From Bacteroidota bacterium (GTDB lineage Bacteria > Bacteroidota > Bacteroidia > Chitinophagales > Chitinophagaceae): DNA of 64,000 nt. The stretch is from NCBI GenBank assembly GCA_013289175.1, contig JABDAN010000001.1:110772-174771 (forward strand), written 5' to 3'. The notes below the pieces were generated by a model, which had not been told where the DNA came from, searched no databases, and was given only the letters and a program-made list of their open reading frames with translations. The position numbers and the translations under genes were made by a program. Positions within the stretch are counted from its first letter, which is position 1. Each line of letters starts with the position of its first letter. Below, piece by piece: positions 8,435 to 17,471 of the stretch.

Positions 8435-9787
8435 TCAAAAAGCTTCCCGTATATTAAAATAAACGCCGGAAAATTGATACCCCCGGCCATAGTCAACGCA
8501 GATATTGGTCCGGTCATTTTTATTCATGAGGATCCTCAACCCAAAACCATATCCGGGCGCAAAAGCGTTAAACACTTTTTGTCCGGTTAGGGGATTGCTG
8601 GCCGTCGTAACATTTACGAAAACTACGCCTCCGAATAAATCATTTTTTGAGAGTCGGAAACGATATTCGGTTTCACCGTATTCCATATTATTGCCCCGGA
8701 ATCTTCCCTGTATATATCCTCTTCCCGAACGATTATAAGTATCCCAAGTAATGGCCGGCAATTCCAGATAAGGCATGGCACCGCTCACCACATTGACTCC
8801 CCAGAACCAAAAAGCAAGAACATCTCTGGGCACAGATTTGTTCAACCCAAAATAGGTTCTGTATTCATAATAAATCATGGAACTAGGTTGTGTGCTGCCA
8901 AATGCAACGGCATTGTATCGATAGGATAGATTGATGTAATTTCCTGAATAGGGATCTATCGGATTGTCCCGGGTATCATGCATGAGGTGGACCGATAGAC
9001 CATTGGCTGAATAATGCGCCGTATCAAATCCATAGGATTTTGAATAAACATAATGACTGGTCAGATGAGTCGGAGAATCTAACTTGAGTGATTCATCATT
9101 GATACTGAAATTATCGTCAATCATGATGCCCAATCCTGCATACCAATGGGGGGCGAATTTTCTTAAAACAGTTTCATACAGCCGGACATAGTTAAACTTC
9201 ATCGGCTGGGCCGAGTCGGTTCGCTCCTCATTGTCGCCGTTTAATCCAAAAGTATATTCCTGGTTGTGTAGTCCATAAATACCCAATCCATAGGTATTTT
9301 GATTAAAAAACAGTAGGCGGTTGTCTCCCGATATATACCATTTGTTGTTTGGCAGGAAAAGGTCATATTTTAAATTCAAAAGTACCTGGTTCTTGGTCGT
9401 CAGTGAAACATTGATCAGGGCGGAAGACAAATTGGTCGTTTTGGGTGCGCCCAGGAATTCTGTAACACTGATGGCTCCGCCAATTACAAATCCATTGGCC
9501 GGCGTATAACCAATGATCGGCAGCAAAGAAAGATTTTTTTCGCCCACTTTAGGCTCTCCCGGGCTGGGTTTGGGTGGTTTTCCAGTCCATTTGCGGAGCA
9601 CTTCAAAAATATCCACTTCTTTGGAAAGTTTAAGGGAGTCTGCTATGATGACCGAATCCCCCACAGAAAAGGTTTGCTGGGCATATCCTTTGTTCCCCAC
9701 CGATAGCATTAAAATGAAGACTGATAAGCACAGACTTATTTTTTTGTTTCCTGTTAAAAAACGGATGGGGTGGGTAGTTAATCTCAA
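8435..9787 (-). CDS. Omp85/surface-antigen (D15)-like outer-membrane barrel
   Basis: This 450-residue protein resembles the bacterial surface antigen (D15/BamA-like) barrel domain without POTRA repeats. A signal peptide (LSVFILMLSVGNKGYAQQ) precedes an Asp/Ser-rich stretch, then the barrel begins around LLPIIGYTPANGFVIGG. The Omp85-like late strands are visible (GRGYIQGRFRGNNM, GYGFGLRILMNKNDRTNICVDYG), and it ends in Phe (FNIREAF). Short Omp85 members of this kind are frequent in Bacteroidota; their substrates are mostly unknown. Assignment to the barrel family is good, function open. Confidence 0.8.
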   Translation of the reverse strand: MRLTTHPIRFLTGNKKISLCLSVFILMLSVGNKGYAQQTFSVGDSVIIADSLKLSKEVDIFEVLRKWTGKPPKPSPGEPKVGEKNLSLLPIIGYTPANGFVIGGAISVTEFLGAPKTTNLSSALINVSLTTKNQVLLNLKYDLFLPNNKWYISGDNRLLFFNQNTYGLGIYGLHNQEYTFGLNGDNEERTDSAQPMKFNYVRLYETVLRKFAPHWYAGLGIMIDDNFSINDESLKLDSPTHLTSHYVYSKSYGFDTAHYSANGLSVHLMHDTRDNPIDPYSGNYINLSYRYNAVAFGSTQPSSMIYYEYRTYFGLNKSVPRDVLAFWFWGVNVVSGAMPYLELPAITWDTYNRSGRGYIQGRFRGNNMEYGETEYRFRLSKNDLFGGVVFVNVTTASNPLTGQKVFNAFAPGYGFGLRILMNKNDRTNICVDYGRGYQFSGVYFNIREAF

Positions 9788-9837
9788 GGTTGAATGTAAA
9801 TGATAAAATTAATTGTTATGGTCAGCTGAAAATTCAC

Positions 9838-10638
9838 TTATAAATTAAAACCGATTCTGATTTGCGGACCATATTCATCCATATCATATAAAAAACGGGA
9901 TGTTCCACTTCCCGTGCTATAGTTCATGGAAATTATCCGGTAGCCAATACCCAGTTCCAATAGTTTAGAAGCCCTGAAAAATATATCGGGTTGCAATTGC
10001 CAGGCCCAGGAAGAAGCGATTCCAAAACCACCTACATCGGCTCGCAACTGCAACAGCCATTTTTCGTGAATGACCGTCTTCATTCTTACGACGATCAACG
10101 GATCCACCCAGGTATTGGATTGGCTTTTATTCCAATTCTTTGATAAGTCAACCGGGTTGGTGACGGTCGCATTAATATTGATGCCGGCCGTAATATTATT
10201 AATCCGGGCACCGACGCCAGCTTCCAGCCATGGATTTAAGCGGTAAAGACCTTCCAATTCCCACCAGAATTGTTTTAATGTGGCGGTTCCGCTGACAACC
10301 TGATTTTTGGTAGATGCATCCTCAGTGAGATTCGCATAAAACAGGTCGGAAGTGAAGGATAGTTTATCATTGTGAACCTCCGCATACAACATACCTCCTA
10401 TTTTAAGGTAACTGAATACCTTGCTTGCCGGAACACAGATAAAGGTGTTGGGAGCATTTCCGATGCCTGTAGTTCCGCTCATACTCGTGAACATCAGATA
10501 GGGCTCCAGGTATACATGATATTTTTTGGAAGAGTCGTTGTAGATCTGGGCATTCGATTTTTGGGATGAAAACAGAAACAATGATGTTAAAAAAATGCCC
10601 ACACCGATCCTTTTTGCTTGGCGCAAAATTTTTTTCAT
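9838..10638 (-). CDS. Putative outer-membrane protein
   Basis: A 266-residue protein with a signal peptide (MKKILRQAKRIGVGIFLTSLFLFSSQKSNAQ) and porin-like alternating strands, ending in IRIGFNL. The start was placed at 10638, not 10671, because the upstream start lies inside the terminator hairpin of the preceding gene and adds residues ahead of a normal signal peptide. The segment ELEGLYRLNPWLEAGVGARI is typical of small Bacteroidota barrel proteins. Function unknown. Confidence 0.75.
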   Translation of the reverse strand: MKKILRQAKRIGVGIFLTSLFLFSSQKSNAQIYNDSSKKYHVYLEPYLMFTSMSGTTGIGNAPNTFICVPASKVFSYLKIGGMLYAEVHNDKLSFTSDLFYANLTEDASTKNQVVSGTATLKQFWWELEGLYRLNPWLEAGVGARINNITAGININATVTNPVDLSKNWNKSQSNTWVDPLIVVRMKTVIHEKWLLQLRADVGGFGIASSWAWQLQPDIFFRASKLLELGIGYRIISMNYSTGSGTSRFLYDMDEYGPQIRIGFNL

Positions 10639-10660
10639 AGCAAAAAATTTAATAACAAAA

Positions 10661-10690
10661 TAGTCTGTCATCTTTAGGGATGACAGACTA
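10661..10690 (-). terminator. Rho-independent terminator
   Basis: A perfect 12-bp stem (TAGTCTGTCATC / GATGACAGACTA) with a 6-base loop starts 26 bases after the stop of the gene at 10716-11546. On the minus strand it is followed by TTTTGTTATT. It separates that gene from the next minus-strand gene. Confidence 0.9.
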
Positions 10691-10715
10691 ACAACAAGTA
10701 AATATAATGAAATAT

Positions 10716-11546
10716 TTATTTAGGGAATATAAGTGTCAGCTGCGCCCTCCATCCGAAATCTCCCCGGTTGGGTCCGGAAATTGGAATTTGAGGACCGACG
10801 GCTAGCTGTACAATTTGTTTTCCAAGCTTAGTAATTCCAGATACCGGTAGCGCTACAGAAGATGCAAATATTTTGCTTTCCCAGTTTTGCGTAATCGAAC
10901 CGACGGCTCCAATACCTGCACCACTTTTCCAGTTGTAGGTAAAGAATGGCTGCACAAATAACTGACTTACATTAGCCCGGTCCGCTTGCCCGGCGACGGA
11001 CCAAATCTGGTTGGCCAGCGCGCCGTAAGTAAATCCATTGGCCTGCTTTAATACAACAGCGGTTGGTCCCACTCCCCATTTTCCAAATCCCAGGTATTGA
11101 TTGGTGGCGGTAGGTACCAAGAAAGCCGCGCCGGCTCCCCAGGTAAGACCATTTTTTGTTTTTGAAGGAGAGAGAAAAGCACTGATGGTGGCATCACTCA
11201 GCCCGGATTGAGAAGTATTTTCTCCCGTAATATCGTATTGGGTCATAACCGGAATAATGTAGCGGGTTATTAAATTTAAATTTTCATTTAATTTAAAGGG
11301 AATTACCGGTTGAAAATTCATGGTATTGATGGTCCCTTTGTATGGACCTACGCCATAAAATGTATTGTTTTGAAAGGGGACGCTGATCAGGCTGGCGATG
11401 GGGTTGGCCAGCTTTTTAGCCAGTTCAGCTGCTTCATCGGCACTCGCTGGTTCACCAGGCTTTTCCGCTTGCTGAGCCAATAGAATATGCGGAAACAAAA
11501 GGCCGCTCAATACGACTACAAGAATGATTTTCTGAAAGGGTTTCAT
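10716..11546 (-). CDS. 'Neuromedin U'-type outer-membrane/transporter-like protein
   Basis: A 276-residue secreted protein of the group often labelled 'neuromedin U' or MetA-pathway-like. Visible signatures are AAELAKKLANPIASLISVPFQNN (about residues 38-60), the strand FKLNENLNLITRYIIPV, and the C-terminal strand WRAQLTLIFPK. A signal peptide ends near LLAQQ. The family is predicted to form outer-membrane barrels; the name has no functional meaning in bacteria. It is monocistronic, with its own terminator downstream. Confidence 0.78.
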   Translation of the reverse strand: MKPFQKIILVVVLSGLLFPHILLAQQAEKPGEPASADEAAELAKKLANPIASLISVPFQNNTFYGVGPYKGTINTMNFQPVIPFKLNENLNLITRYIIPVMTQYDITGENTSQSGLSDATISAFLSPSKTKNGLTWGAGAAFLVPTATNQYLGFGKWGVGPTAVVLKQANGFTYGALANQIWSVAGQADRANVSQLFVQPFFTYNWKSGAGIGAVGSITQNWESKIFASSVALPVSGITKLGKQIVQLAVGPQIPISGPNRGDFGWRAQLTLIFPK

Positions 11547-11677
11547 AAAACAATTAGTTTAATTAAAACAAAATTACTTTACGCTAAACGTCTGAGCTAA
11601 TTTAGTTTATGAACGGAACATGGCTTTTTTTCGCGTGCTGAAAAATTAATCTGCAACTTGCATTAAAATAATAGAGG

Positions 11678-12748
11678 ATGCTTTTAAAGACCCCTTTCCT
11701 TTGGTTTTTTGTCGCTTGGTTTCTGCTGACTTCCCAACCGGCGATGACTCAGGAAACCTTTAAAATCTTTCTCGTTGGTGACGCTGGAGACCATACGGAA
11801 TCCGGACAAACACTAAAAAATCTCAAAACAGAATTGATCGGCAATCCAAACAGCGCCGTTATTTTCCTCGGGGACAACAGTTATAAGGATATTTTAGGGG
11901 GCCTGATCCCTTTTGGATACAAAGGTTTTGACAGCTCGATCAATACGATGGATAAAATCAGGTCACAACTTTCTATTTTGGATGACTACCACGGATCAGC
12001 TTTTTTTACGCCAGGAAATCATGACTGGTGGAACCGCACTACTTATAAAAAAGGGAGACCCAAACTGGCTATGGAAGAATTTTTTATCGAAAAGAACTTA
12101 CAATCAAACGTGCATATTGCCAACCCAACCAATGTGTTTTTACCCCATCACGGAAGTTACGGACCGGAATTTGTTGAACTCGATAAGGGTCGAATCAGGA
12201 TCATATTCATCGATACCTACCGGATTATTCAGACTGGAATAAAAAAAGGAGAAAAACCTCCGGAAGAACTGTCCTTCTATAACAGGCTGGACAGTCTGAT
12301 CCGGGCAGGTTATGCGTTGAATCAGCAAGTGTTGGTGGTCGCCCATCATCCGGTTCATTCACTAGGACCTTACAATGAGCCCTTAAAACATCCTTATTTT
12401 CTACGGCGTATTAAAGCTTCCAATGCAACCTTTCCTTCCTACCAGGCAATGTCAGATGGAATCAATGCCATATTGAAAAAGTATCCGGGAATATATTATG
12501 CCAGTGGCCATGTTCATGCACTTCAATATTTCTCTACCCCTGACAATCTACACTTTATAATAAGCGGTTCAGGAAGCAAAGAAAAAATGTTGACGGTTAA
12601 GGAAATAAGAAAATACGATGCGGAAAAGGGACCGCATGACTATCTGCTTTGGAATTCCGGCGGGTTTTTTGAAATTGATTTTGGCCAGCCAGTCATCAAA
12701 ACCTTTTTATATTATGACGAAGCATCCAAAAAATGCACTTTACCGTAA
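11678..12748 (+). CDS. Secreted calcineurin-like metallophosphoesterase
   Basis: A 356-residue metallophosphoesterase with a signal peptide (FLLTSQPAMTQ). All expected metal-binding blocks are present in order: GDAGD (about 31), GDNSYKD (about 67), GNHDWWNR (about 110), AHHPVHS (about 224) and SGHVHALQ (about 276). The late HxH-type motif is complete, so it should be an active dinuclear phosphoesterase. The location is periplasmic or extracytoplasmic. The substrate is unknown; related purple-acid-type enzymes act on phosphomonoesters or nucleotides. Confidence 0.88.
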   Translation: MLLKTPFLWFFVAWFLLTSQPAMTQETFKIFLVGDAGDHTESGQTLKNLKTELIGNPNSAVIFLGDNSYKDILGGLIPFGYKGFDSSINTMDKIRSQLSILDDYHGSAFFTPGNHDWWNRTTYKKGRPKLAMEEFFIEKNLQSNVHIANPTNVFLPHHGSYGPEFVELDKGRIRIIFIDTYRIIQTGIKKGEKPPEELSFYNRLDSLIRAGYALNQQVLVVAHHPVHSLGPYNEPLKHPYFLRRIKASNATFPSYQAMSDGINAILKKYPGIYYASGHVHALQYFSTPDNLHFIISGSGSKEKMLTVKEIRKYDAEKGPHDYLLWNSGGFFEIDFGQPVIKTFLYYDEASKKCTLP

Positions 12749-13145
12749 ATCAATCGTTTAAGCCAACAAATATTTCTTCGAAAGGAAATAAAAGTCATTG
12801 GTTTCTGGCGCTCTTTTGGATAACAAGACTTCTCCTGAAGGATTGATCCACAAAATAAATCAGGTCTGGTCTATCAATGACCTGTGTAAGATTGTAGGCA
12901 GATCAAACTTTTAAAGAAAACTGCCTTAGGGGATGGAGAAATGAACCCTTCCATTTTACAGTAAAACTTGACCTGCATCACTTTTTTACAAAAGATTATT
13001 TTATCTTGTGGACGTAATCAAAACAATCCCTAATAAAACTGCTTATTATCAGTACTCCTTTTTGCCGGAAATAAGCTGCTCTAACCCGGATTTAAATAAT
13101 ATTAAACCAACCGCTGTTCTAAAAGAATAGTAAAAAAACTATTGA
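12749..13145. other. 397-base intergenic region
   Basis: No gene was recognised. It contains an inverted repeat CAGGTC/GACCTG within a Thr/Ile-codon-free AT-rich stretch, and a perfect 6-bp hairpin AATAGT-(A)6-ACTATT at 13126-13143 that directly precedes the GTG start of the next gene. It probably holds the promoter and leader of that gene. No convincing -7/-33 pair was found. Confidence 0.5.
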
Positions 13146-13892
13146 GTGCATACATCCAGTAGCCATAAGCATCGCAGGACCATCCTGATTTTCAGTTTGG
13201 TTTTTGCCAGTTTATCTGGTTTTAGCCAGCATAAAGAAACAGACACCTTTAATATTTTTAAAGCCAGTTTTTTATTGCCTCAACCACTTCCGGGTGGTCA
13301 CTACTCACAAACCATTTCCGTATTGTATGTGGTTACGCCTAAGGACTGGACGCTGGATAATATTACAGCGCCCATGTTTTATTATCAGGGAAAATATACG
13401 CTGCCTGATGGATTTAACCTGCAGGCCAGCCTGGCCACCTTGTTCATTTCGAACCGAATTTTGCTCGGTCCCTTTTGGAATTACAAACTACCCGGTACCA
13501 ACAATTTTCTAGGACTTGGATGGCAGGCAGCATGGAACTACGGAAGACTGCAACAGTTTGGATTTGCTACTACCCTCACCGGATGGGAACAACAGCCCTC
13601 CATCTCCTTTGGACATGCTTTTAACAAGACGGCCGTTACTATACAGGCAAATCTCCACTGGACAAATAGATTATATCTGTCTGAAGGCGGTCACATCCTG
13701 CCGGTAACCAATGGATTTATCAACGGGTACAGTTTTTCAGCCAATTTTGATCAGAAACTTTATAAAAACAGGGCTTTGACGCTGGGACTTAAAATGGATT
13801 ATGTACAGTATCACATCATTGCCTGGCCTGCATTTCCGGTAAACGGGAAAAGATATTGGATGCCTGAATTCCAGGTTGGGTTAATCCTTTAA
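13146..13892 (+). CDS. Putative secreted/outer-membrane protein with GTG start
   Basis: A 248-residue protein with a signal peptide (KHRRTILIFSLVFASLSGFSQ) and barrel-like alternating strands, including FNKTAVTIQANLHWTNRLYL and the C-terminal strand PEFQVGLIL. The frame has a TGA directly before the GTG at 13146 and no ATG before the signal peptide, so GTG is the first usable start. An AATAGT/ACTATT hairpin touches this start. The gene lies 18 bases before the GDPD lipoprotein gene and is probably co-transcribed with it. Family not recognised. Confidence 0.7.
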   Translation: MHTSSSHKHRRTILIFSLVFASLSGFSQHKETDTFNIFKASFLLPQPLPGGHYSQTISVLYVVTPKDWTLDNITAPMFYYQGKYTLPDGFNLQASLATLFISNRILLGPFWNYKLPGTNNFLGLGWQAAWNYGRLQQFGFATTLTGWEQQPSISFGHAFNKTAVTIQANLHWTNRLYLSEGGHILPVTNGFINGYSFSANFDQKLYKNRALTLGLKMDYVQYHIIAWPAFPVNGKRYWMPEFQVGLIL

Positions 13893-13910
13893 CTGTCTAA
13901 AAAAACTATT

Positions 13911-15158
13911 ATGCTTTTGAAAAATTTATATCGGTACAGTTTTCTTTTTCTTCTTTTCATCTCCTGTTCTAAAAATGGATTTCTGTACCAACCGACCGTG
14001 ACCATTGGAGATGTGATTACTTTGCCCACCGCTTCGATGAAGAAAATGGAGGGAATCTATAGCCTTTCTACCGGCAGCACGGATTTTGGGACCAATTTTG
14101 TCTGTAAGGCATCTAAATACCGTGTTTCTTTTTTTAGCAATCAGGATGGGATTTTCATGATCCTCAAATATGGCTTGGATCCCACGGACAGTTCACTGAA
14201 ATTTTCGGGATTCTGGAGATATTCCCAGATTCCCAATCAGGGTCTGGTTAATTTTTCCGTTCCCAAAGCCGAAGCCCTTGCATTTTTGGCTACTGGTGAT
14301 ATCAGCACCCTTACCCTCAACGGCAATATCAGTAAGGGAGATAATGTGTACAACCCGATCAGTCTTTCATTCTCCAAACATTTTTCTCCGTATGCGGATA
14401 CCGCTCATTTTGAAATCTATTCCCATCACGGTGTTCAGACGGTTTCCAACCCACCCTTTGCTGAAAATTCTATTTTGGGGGTTTTGAATGATGAGGATTA
14501 CGGGGTCAATGGACTAGAGTTTGATGTACAGCTCACGCTGGATAAGGTGCCGATCATGATGCATGACGGGAACATCGATATCCGCTTGACTATGAAAAGT
14601 CCGATCTCAGGAAACTATGATCAGTATAAATTTGATTTTCTTGAAGATTATATTCAGCTGGTCGATGGTCAGAGAATTGCATCGCTGCAGGGTTGTCTGT
14701 CAGATTTTATCGATTCCACCACCATGACTTATTTCTGGATGGATATTAAAGGGGATGATAGCATTTTCCAAGCCCTACAGCCTATTGTGCTGGCCGCTCA
14801 ACAACATGCCAAAGATGTCCACCGCAATGTGATTATTTATGCAGATATGCCGTCTAAAACCGTCATTCAGGAATTTCAATCCTACCCGGCTTATCGCGCG
14901 GATACGAGTTTAAAAACAATGTGCGAACTCACCTATCAGGATGTGATCGACAACGGATGTACCAGGTGGGGGCCGCGATATTCCAGAGGTCTTTTGCTAA
15001 GCGATGTCGCTCAGGCACATGCTCAAGGGATTAAAGTGATCAGTTGGACCTTAGATGACAAGGGACTGATTGCGAATTATCTCCAAAATGGCCAGTTCGA
15101 CGGCTTCATATCTGACTATCCGGCCTACGTAGTATATGATTTTTATACCACGAAATAA
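13911..15158 (+). CDS. Glycerophosphodiester phosphodiesterase-family lipoprotein
   Basis: A 415-residue lipoprotein (lipobox LFISC, Cys about 19) with an N-terminal beta-rich domain of roughly 150 residues and no recognised family, followed by a GDPD-like TIM barrel. The GDPD signatures are GLEFDVQLTLDKVPIMMHD (Glu/Asp and HD) and late GIKVISWTLDD and GFISDYP. The canonical first His of the family (HRG) appears as YSHHGVQ (about residue 168). It may hydrolyse glycerophosphodiesters in the envelope; the long N-terminal domain is unusual and could bind a ligand or surface polymer. Confidence 0.83.
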   Translation: MLLKNLYRYSFLFLLFISCSKNGFLYQPTVTIGDVITLPTASMKKMEGIYSLSTGSTDFGTNFVCKASKYRVSFFSNQDGIFMILKYGLDPTDSSLKFSGFWRYSQIPNQGLVNFSVPKAEALAFLATGDISTLTLNGNISKGDNVYNPISLSFSKHFSPYADTAHFEIYSHHGVQTVSNPPFAENSILGVLNDEDYGVNGLEFDVQLTLDKVPIMMHDGNIDIRLTMKSPISGNYDQYKFDFLEDYIQLVDGQRIASLQGCLSDFIDSTTMTYFWMDIKGDDSIFQALQPIVLAAQQHAKDVHRNVIIYADMPSKTVIQEFQSYPAYRADTSLKTMCELTYQDVIDNGCTRWGPRYSRGLLLSDVAQAHAQGIKVISWTLDDKGLIANYLQNGQFDGFISDYPAYVVYDFYTTK

Positions 15159-15192
15159 CTATAATTCACCTTTTCGCCCATAACAACATACC

Positions 15193-15795
15193 ATGCGAAT
15201 TCATAAATTACTGACAGCAATTTCGTTTTGTTTTTTATTTGGTCATGCCATGGCCCAGAATGAACAAACGGATACTTATCGAAAATTTGCTGTATACGCA
15301 GGTGTGGGTCCCAGCTATTTTTTCAATAACCTCCAACTTTTCAGCAAGAATGTTAAACCGTTTCAATATGCCGCCTCGGTGAGGTTTATGTGGGAACCCC
15401 GGCATTCACTGTTGAGCCTTGGCATTGAAACCGGCTACTACCGTTTGTACTCTGTTTCCGATACGGTTTCCAATTCCAGCGGACAGGTTACACAGGCAAA
15501 TGTTACCAATACATCTGTTCCCATTATGTTCGTCGTTTCTATGAAATTTTCAAAGAAATTCTATGCCGACTGGGGCATGGGGCAATCCATTACTTTTAAT
15601 AAAGTATCCGCCTCCGGTTTGAATACAAACCACAATGCGACCACCTGGTCTTATTCAGATTTCCAAGCCACCGTTGGATATCGTTTTGTGCAGAAAGAAA
15701 GGATCTCTTATGCCGCAGAATTTAAGGGCTACTATTCTTCAGGTTATGAAAATGCCACGATTGCCTTGCTTTTTATCGTAGGATTCAGGCTATAA
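15193..15795 (+). CDS. Small outer-membrane beta-barrel protein
   Basis: A 200-residue protein with a signal peptide (LLTAISFCFLFGHAMAQ) and strands typical of the small OmpA/PorT-like barrels of Bacteroidota, such as KFAVYAGVGPSYFF and the final strand TIALLFIVGFRL. It follows the GDPD gene by 34 bases and is the last gene before a strong bidirectional terminator, so 13146-15795 may be one transcript. Function unknown. Confidence 0.75.
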   Translation: MRIHKLLTAISFCFLFGHAMAQNEQTDTYRKFAVYAGVGPSYFFNNLQLFSKNVKPFQYAASVRFMWEPRHSLLSLGIETGYYRLYSVSDTVSNSSGQVTQANVTNTSVPIMFVVSMKFSKKFYADWGMGQSITFNKVSASGLNTNHNATTWSYSDFQATVGYRFVQKERISYAAEFKGYYSSGYENATIALLFIVGFRL

Positions 15796-15830
15796 AGAAG
15801 CTATAAGCAATTGTGAATGAAATAATAAAT

Positions 15831-15858
15831 AAAAAAGGGGAGCCTACTCCCCTTTTTT
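15831..15858. terminator. Bidirectional Rho-independent terminator
   Basis: A 12-bp stem AAAAAAGGGGAG / CTCCCCTTTTTT with loop CCTA lies between two convergent genes (stops at 15795 and 15882). A-tract and T-tract flank it, so it can stop transcription from both sides. Confidence 0.93.
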
Positions 15859-15881
15859 TATTTGAATTCAAATGATCTAAA

Positions 15882-16439
15882 TTATTTTGTTTGCGTCATA
15901 CCGGGAGGGAAACTCGCCATAATTTTTTGAACAGCGGCCGGTACGGTTTTGTCCGGATCACTGGATGGAGAATTAATGTCCTGATTCCCGATTCCTTCCC
16001 AAAGTAATTTATTGGTGGATGCGTTGGCCACTTCAATGATCAACGATCCGGCTACATAATTCTGCACACTGGTAGTAGTGGACATGTTTCCACCTCCCCA
16101 GGCATAAGGCCTGTATCCACCCCCGTATCCATAGGAGTTCGAAACCAGCTCTTTTTCATTTTTTAAAACACTGGTAATATTTACCAGCAAATCGGGAGTT
16201 TCTGAAGGTGTAAAGCCCTTGGCGATCATCTGAGCTTGTACCGCATTAATCACCCGAGTTTGGTTAAACTGGCTGAGTGCCTGATATTGTTGTTCCAGTT
16301 TTACGATTTTAAAGGTATGAAACTGGCTGAAGTTGGCCGTATGATCATAGTCATTGGTTACGGTCAGTGTGGGACCGCAAGAAGTTAACAAAACCAAAGA
16401 AACTAAAACGGCCGCTGACAAGTGGATGACTTTTTTCAT
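15882..16439 (-). CDS. DUF4136 lipoprotein
   Basis: A 185-residue lipoprotein with signal MKKVIHLSAAVLVSLVLLTSC (lipobox LLTSC) and the DUF4136 pattern: TVTNDYDHTANFSQFHTFKI at the start of the mature part, then MIAKGFTPSETPDLLVNITSVL, and the late SLIIEVANASTNKLLWEGIG. I prefer the MKK start (16439) over the upstream MIM start. DUF4136 proteins are envelope lipoproteins of unknown function in many Gram-negative bacteria. Confidence 0.88.
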   Translation of the reverse strand: MKKVIHLSAAVLVSLVLLTSCGPTLTVTNDYDHTANFSQFHTFKIVKLEQQYQALSQFNQTRVINAVQAQMIAKGFTPSETPDLLVNITSVLKNEKELVSNSYGYGGGYRPYAWGGGNMSTTTSVQNYVAGSLIIEVANASTNKLLWEGIGNQDINSPSSDPDKTVPAAVQKIMASFPPGMTQTK

Positions 16440-16620
16440 AATCATAGTTGTTTTGATAAGTGTGAAGTGAATGGTATTGATTGGTATTCGCGTGCTAATG
16501 GATTAGATTTCCTTTCAAAATTAATGAAGCAGTACTAATGATATCGGATTTTGAACGGGATTAGTCGGTAAACAAATTTAAGGAAATTTAGAATATGCCA
16601 TTCACTCCCATCTATTTATC

Positions 16621-16689
16621 ATGAATATTCAGGTAAATTTGATTTTAACCTATTACCAGCTACCGGAAGTGCTTCCGAAAAATATTCAT
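16621..16689. repeat. Nested inverted repeats over a start codon
   Basis: ATGAATATT at 16621-16629 is perfectly complementary to AATATTCAT at 16681-16689, which overlaps the ATG of the DUF2490 gene. Inside lies a second inverted repeat CGGAAG-TG-CTTCCG. In RNA this could pair the leader with the start region; it may also be an operator. Function is inference. Confidence 0.45.
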
Positions 16690-17440
16690 GGGAATGAAGA
16701 ACCACTTACTCAAAATTTTAGTCCTGGTCGCTGTACTGACGAACACCAAGACGGTATCGGCGCAGGATTCCACACAGAAACAGATTTGGCCGGAGGTAGA
16801 GGCTTATTACAGGATAAACGAGCGGTTCAGGCTTTACGGATTGATTTCTAGCACCCGGGCCAATTCCGAATATACCGACGGTACGGCAGGGGCCTTCATT
16901 GACTATTTTGCACTACCCTGGCTAAGAGGAAAATTGAATCCGGAATTAAATGATACTTCCAGCGGTTATTTTTGGTGGTTTAGGGTTGGGTATTCCTATT
17001 CCGATGCGCCTCCATATGAAAAAACTAAAGTAGTCAATACCATCACCACAGAATCCAATAACAACTTCTTTCTTCCGGCTACCATCATCCTTCAAACCAG
17101 AAACCGATTGGATTGGCGCTTTGTGAACAGCGTATTTCAGCCAACATACCGGCCACGGGTAAAATTCGTCAAGAATTTACAGACAGCCTACCTGACCTTT
17201 GATGTTTATACCTATGGGGAATACTTTTTTTATTTAAACGACCATACCCAAGATAGATTCCGACTTTGTTTTGGTTCTGTCGTCAAGATTTTGAAAACAA
17301 TGGACTTTGAATTATACTTTTTGCACCAGTTCCAAAACAAACAATATGTTGCCCCCCTGAATGCCATCGGTCTACAGCTGGATTTTTATTTCAAATCAAA
17401 AAAGTATCAGCAACAGCAAATGGCAAATAAAAAGCCCTGA
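16688..17440 (+). CDS. DUF2490-family secreted protein
   Basis: A 250-residue protein with signal peptide MKNHLLKILVLVAVLTNTKTVSAQ and DUF2490-like features: WPEVEAYYRINERFRLYGLISS, LDWRFVNSVFQPTYRPRVKF and a barrel-like C-terminus. Starts at 16688 (MGMKN) or 16694 are both possible. DUF2490 proteins are predicted outer-membrane barrels of unknown role. The C-terminal tail is Lys/Gln-rich (KKYQQQQMANKKP) after the last strand, which is not typical for BAM substrates. Its 3' end overlaps the terminator hairpin of the convergent gene. Confidence 0.78.
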   Translation: MGMKNHLLKILVLVAVLTNTKTVSAQDSTQKQIWPEVEAYYRINERFRLYGLISSTRANSEYTDGTAGAFIDYFALPWLRGKLNPELNDTSSGYFWWFRVGYSYSDAPPYEKTKVVNTITTESNNNFFLPATIILQTRNRLDWRFVNSVFQPTYRPRVKFVKNLQTAYLTFDVYTYGEYFFYLNDHTQDRFRLCFGSVVKILKTMDFELYFLHQFQNKQYVAPLNAIGLQLDFYFKSKKYQQQQMANKKP

Positions 17441-17453
17441 CTATACAGGGCTT
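17432..17453 (-). terminator. Rho-independent terminator
   Basis: Perfect 8-bp stem AAGCCCTG / CAGGGCTT with loop ACTATA, followed on the minus strand by TTTATTTG. It serves the gene at 17472-18146 and overlaps the last codons of the convergent DUF2490 gene. Confidence 0.8.
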
Positions 17454-17471
17454 CCAAAAGATGGATAAAAC

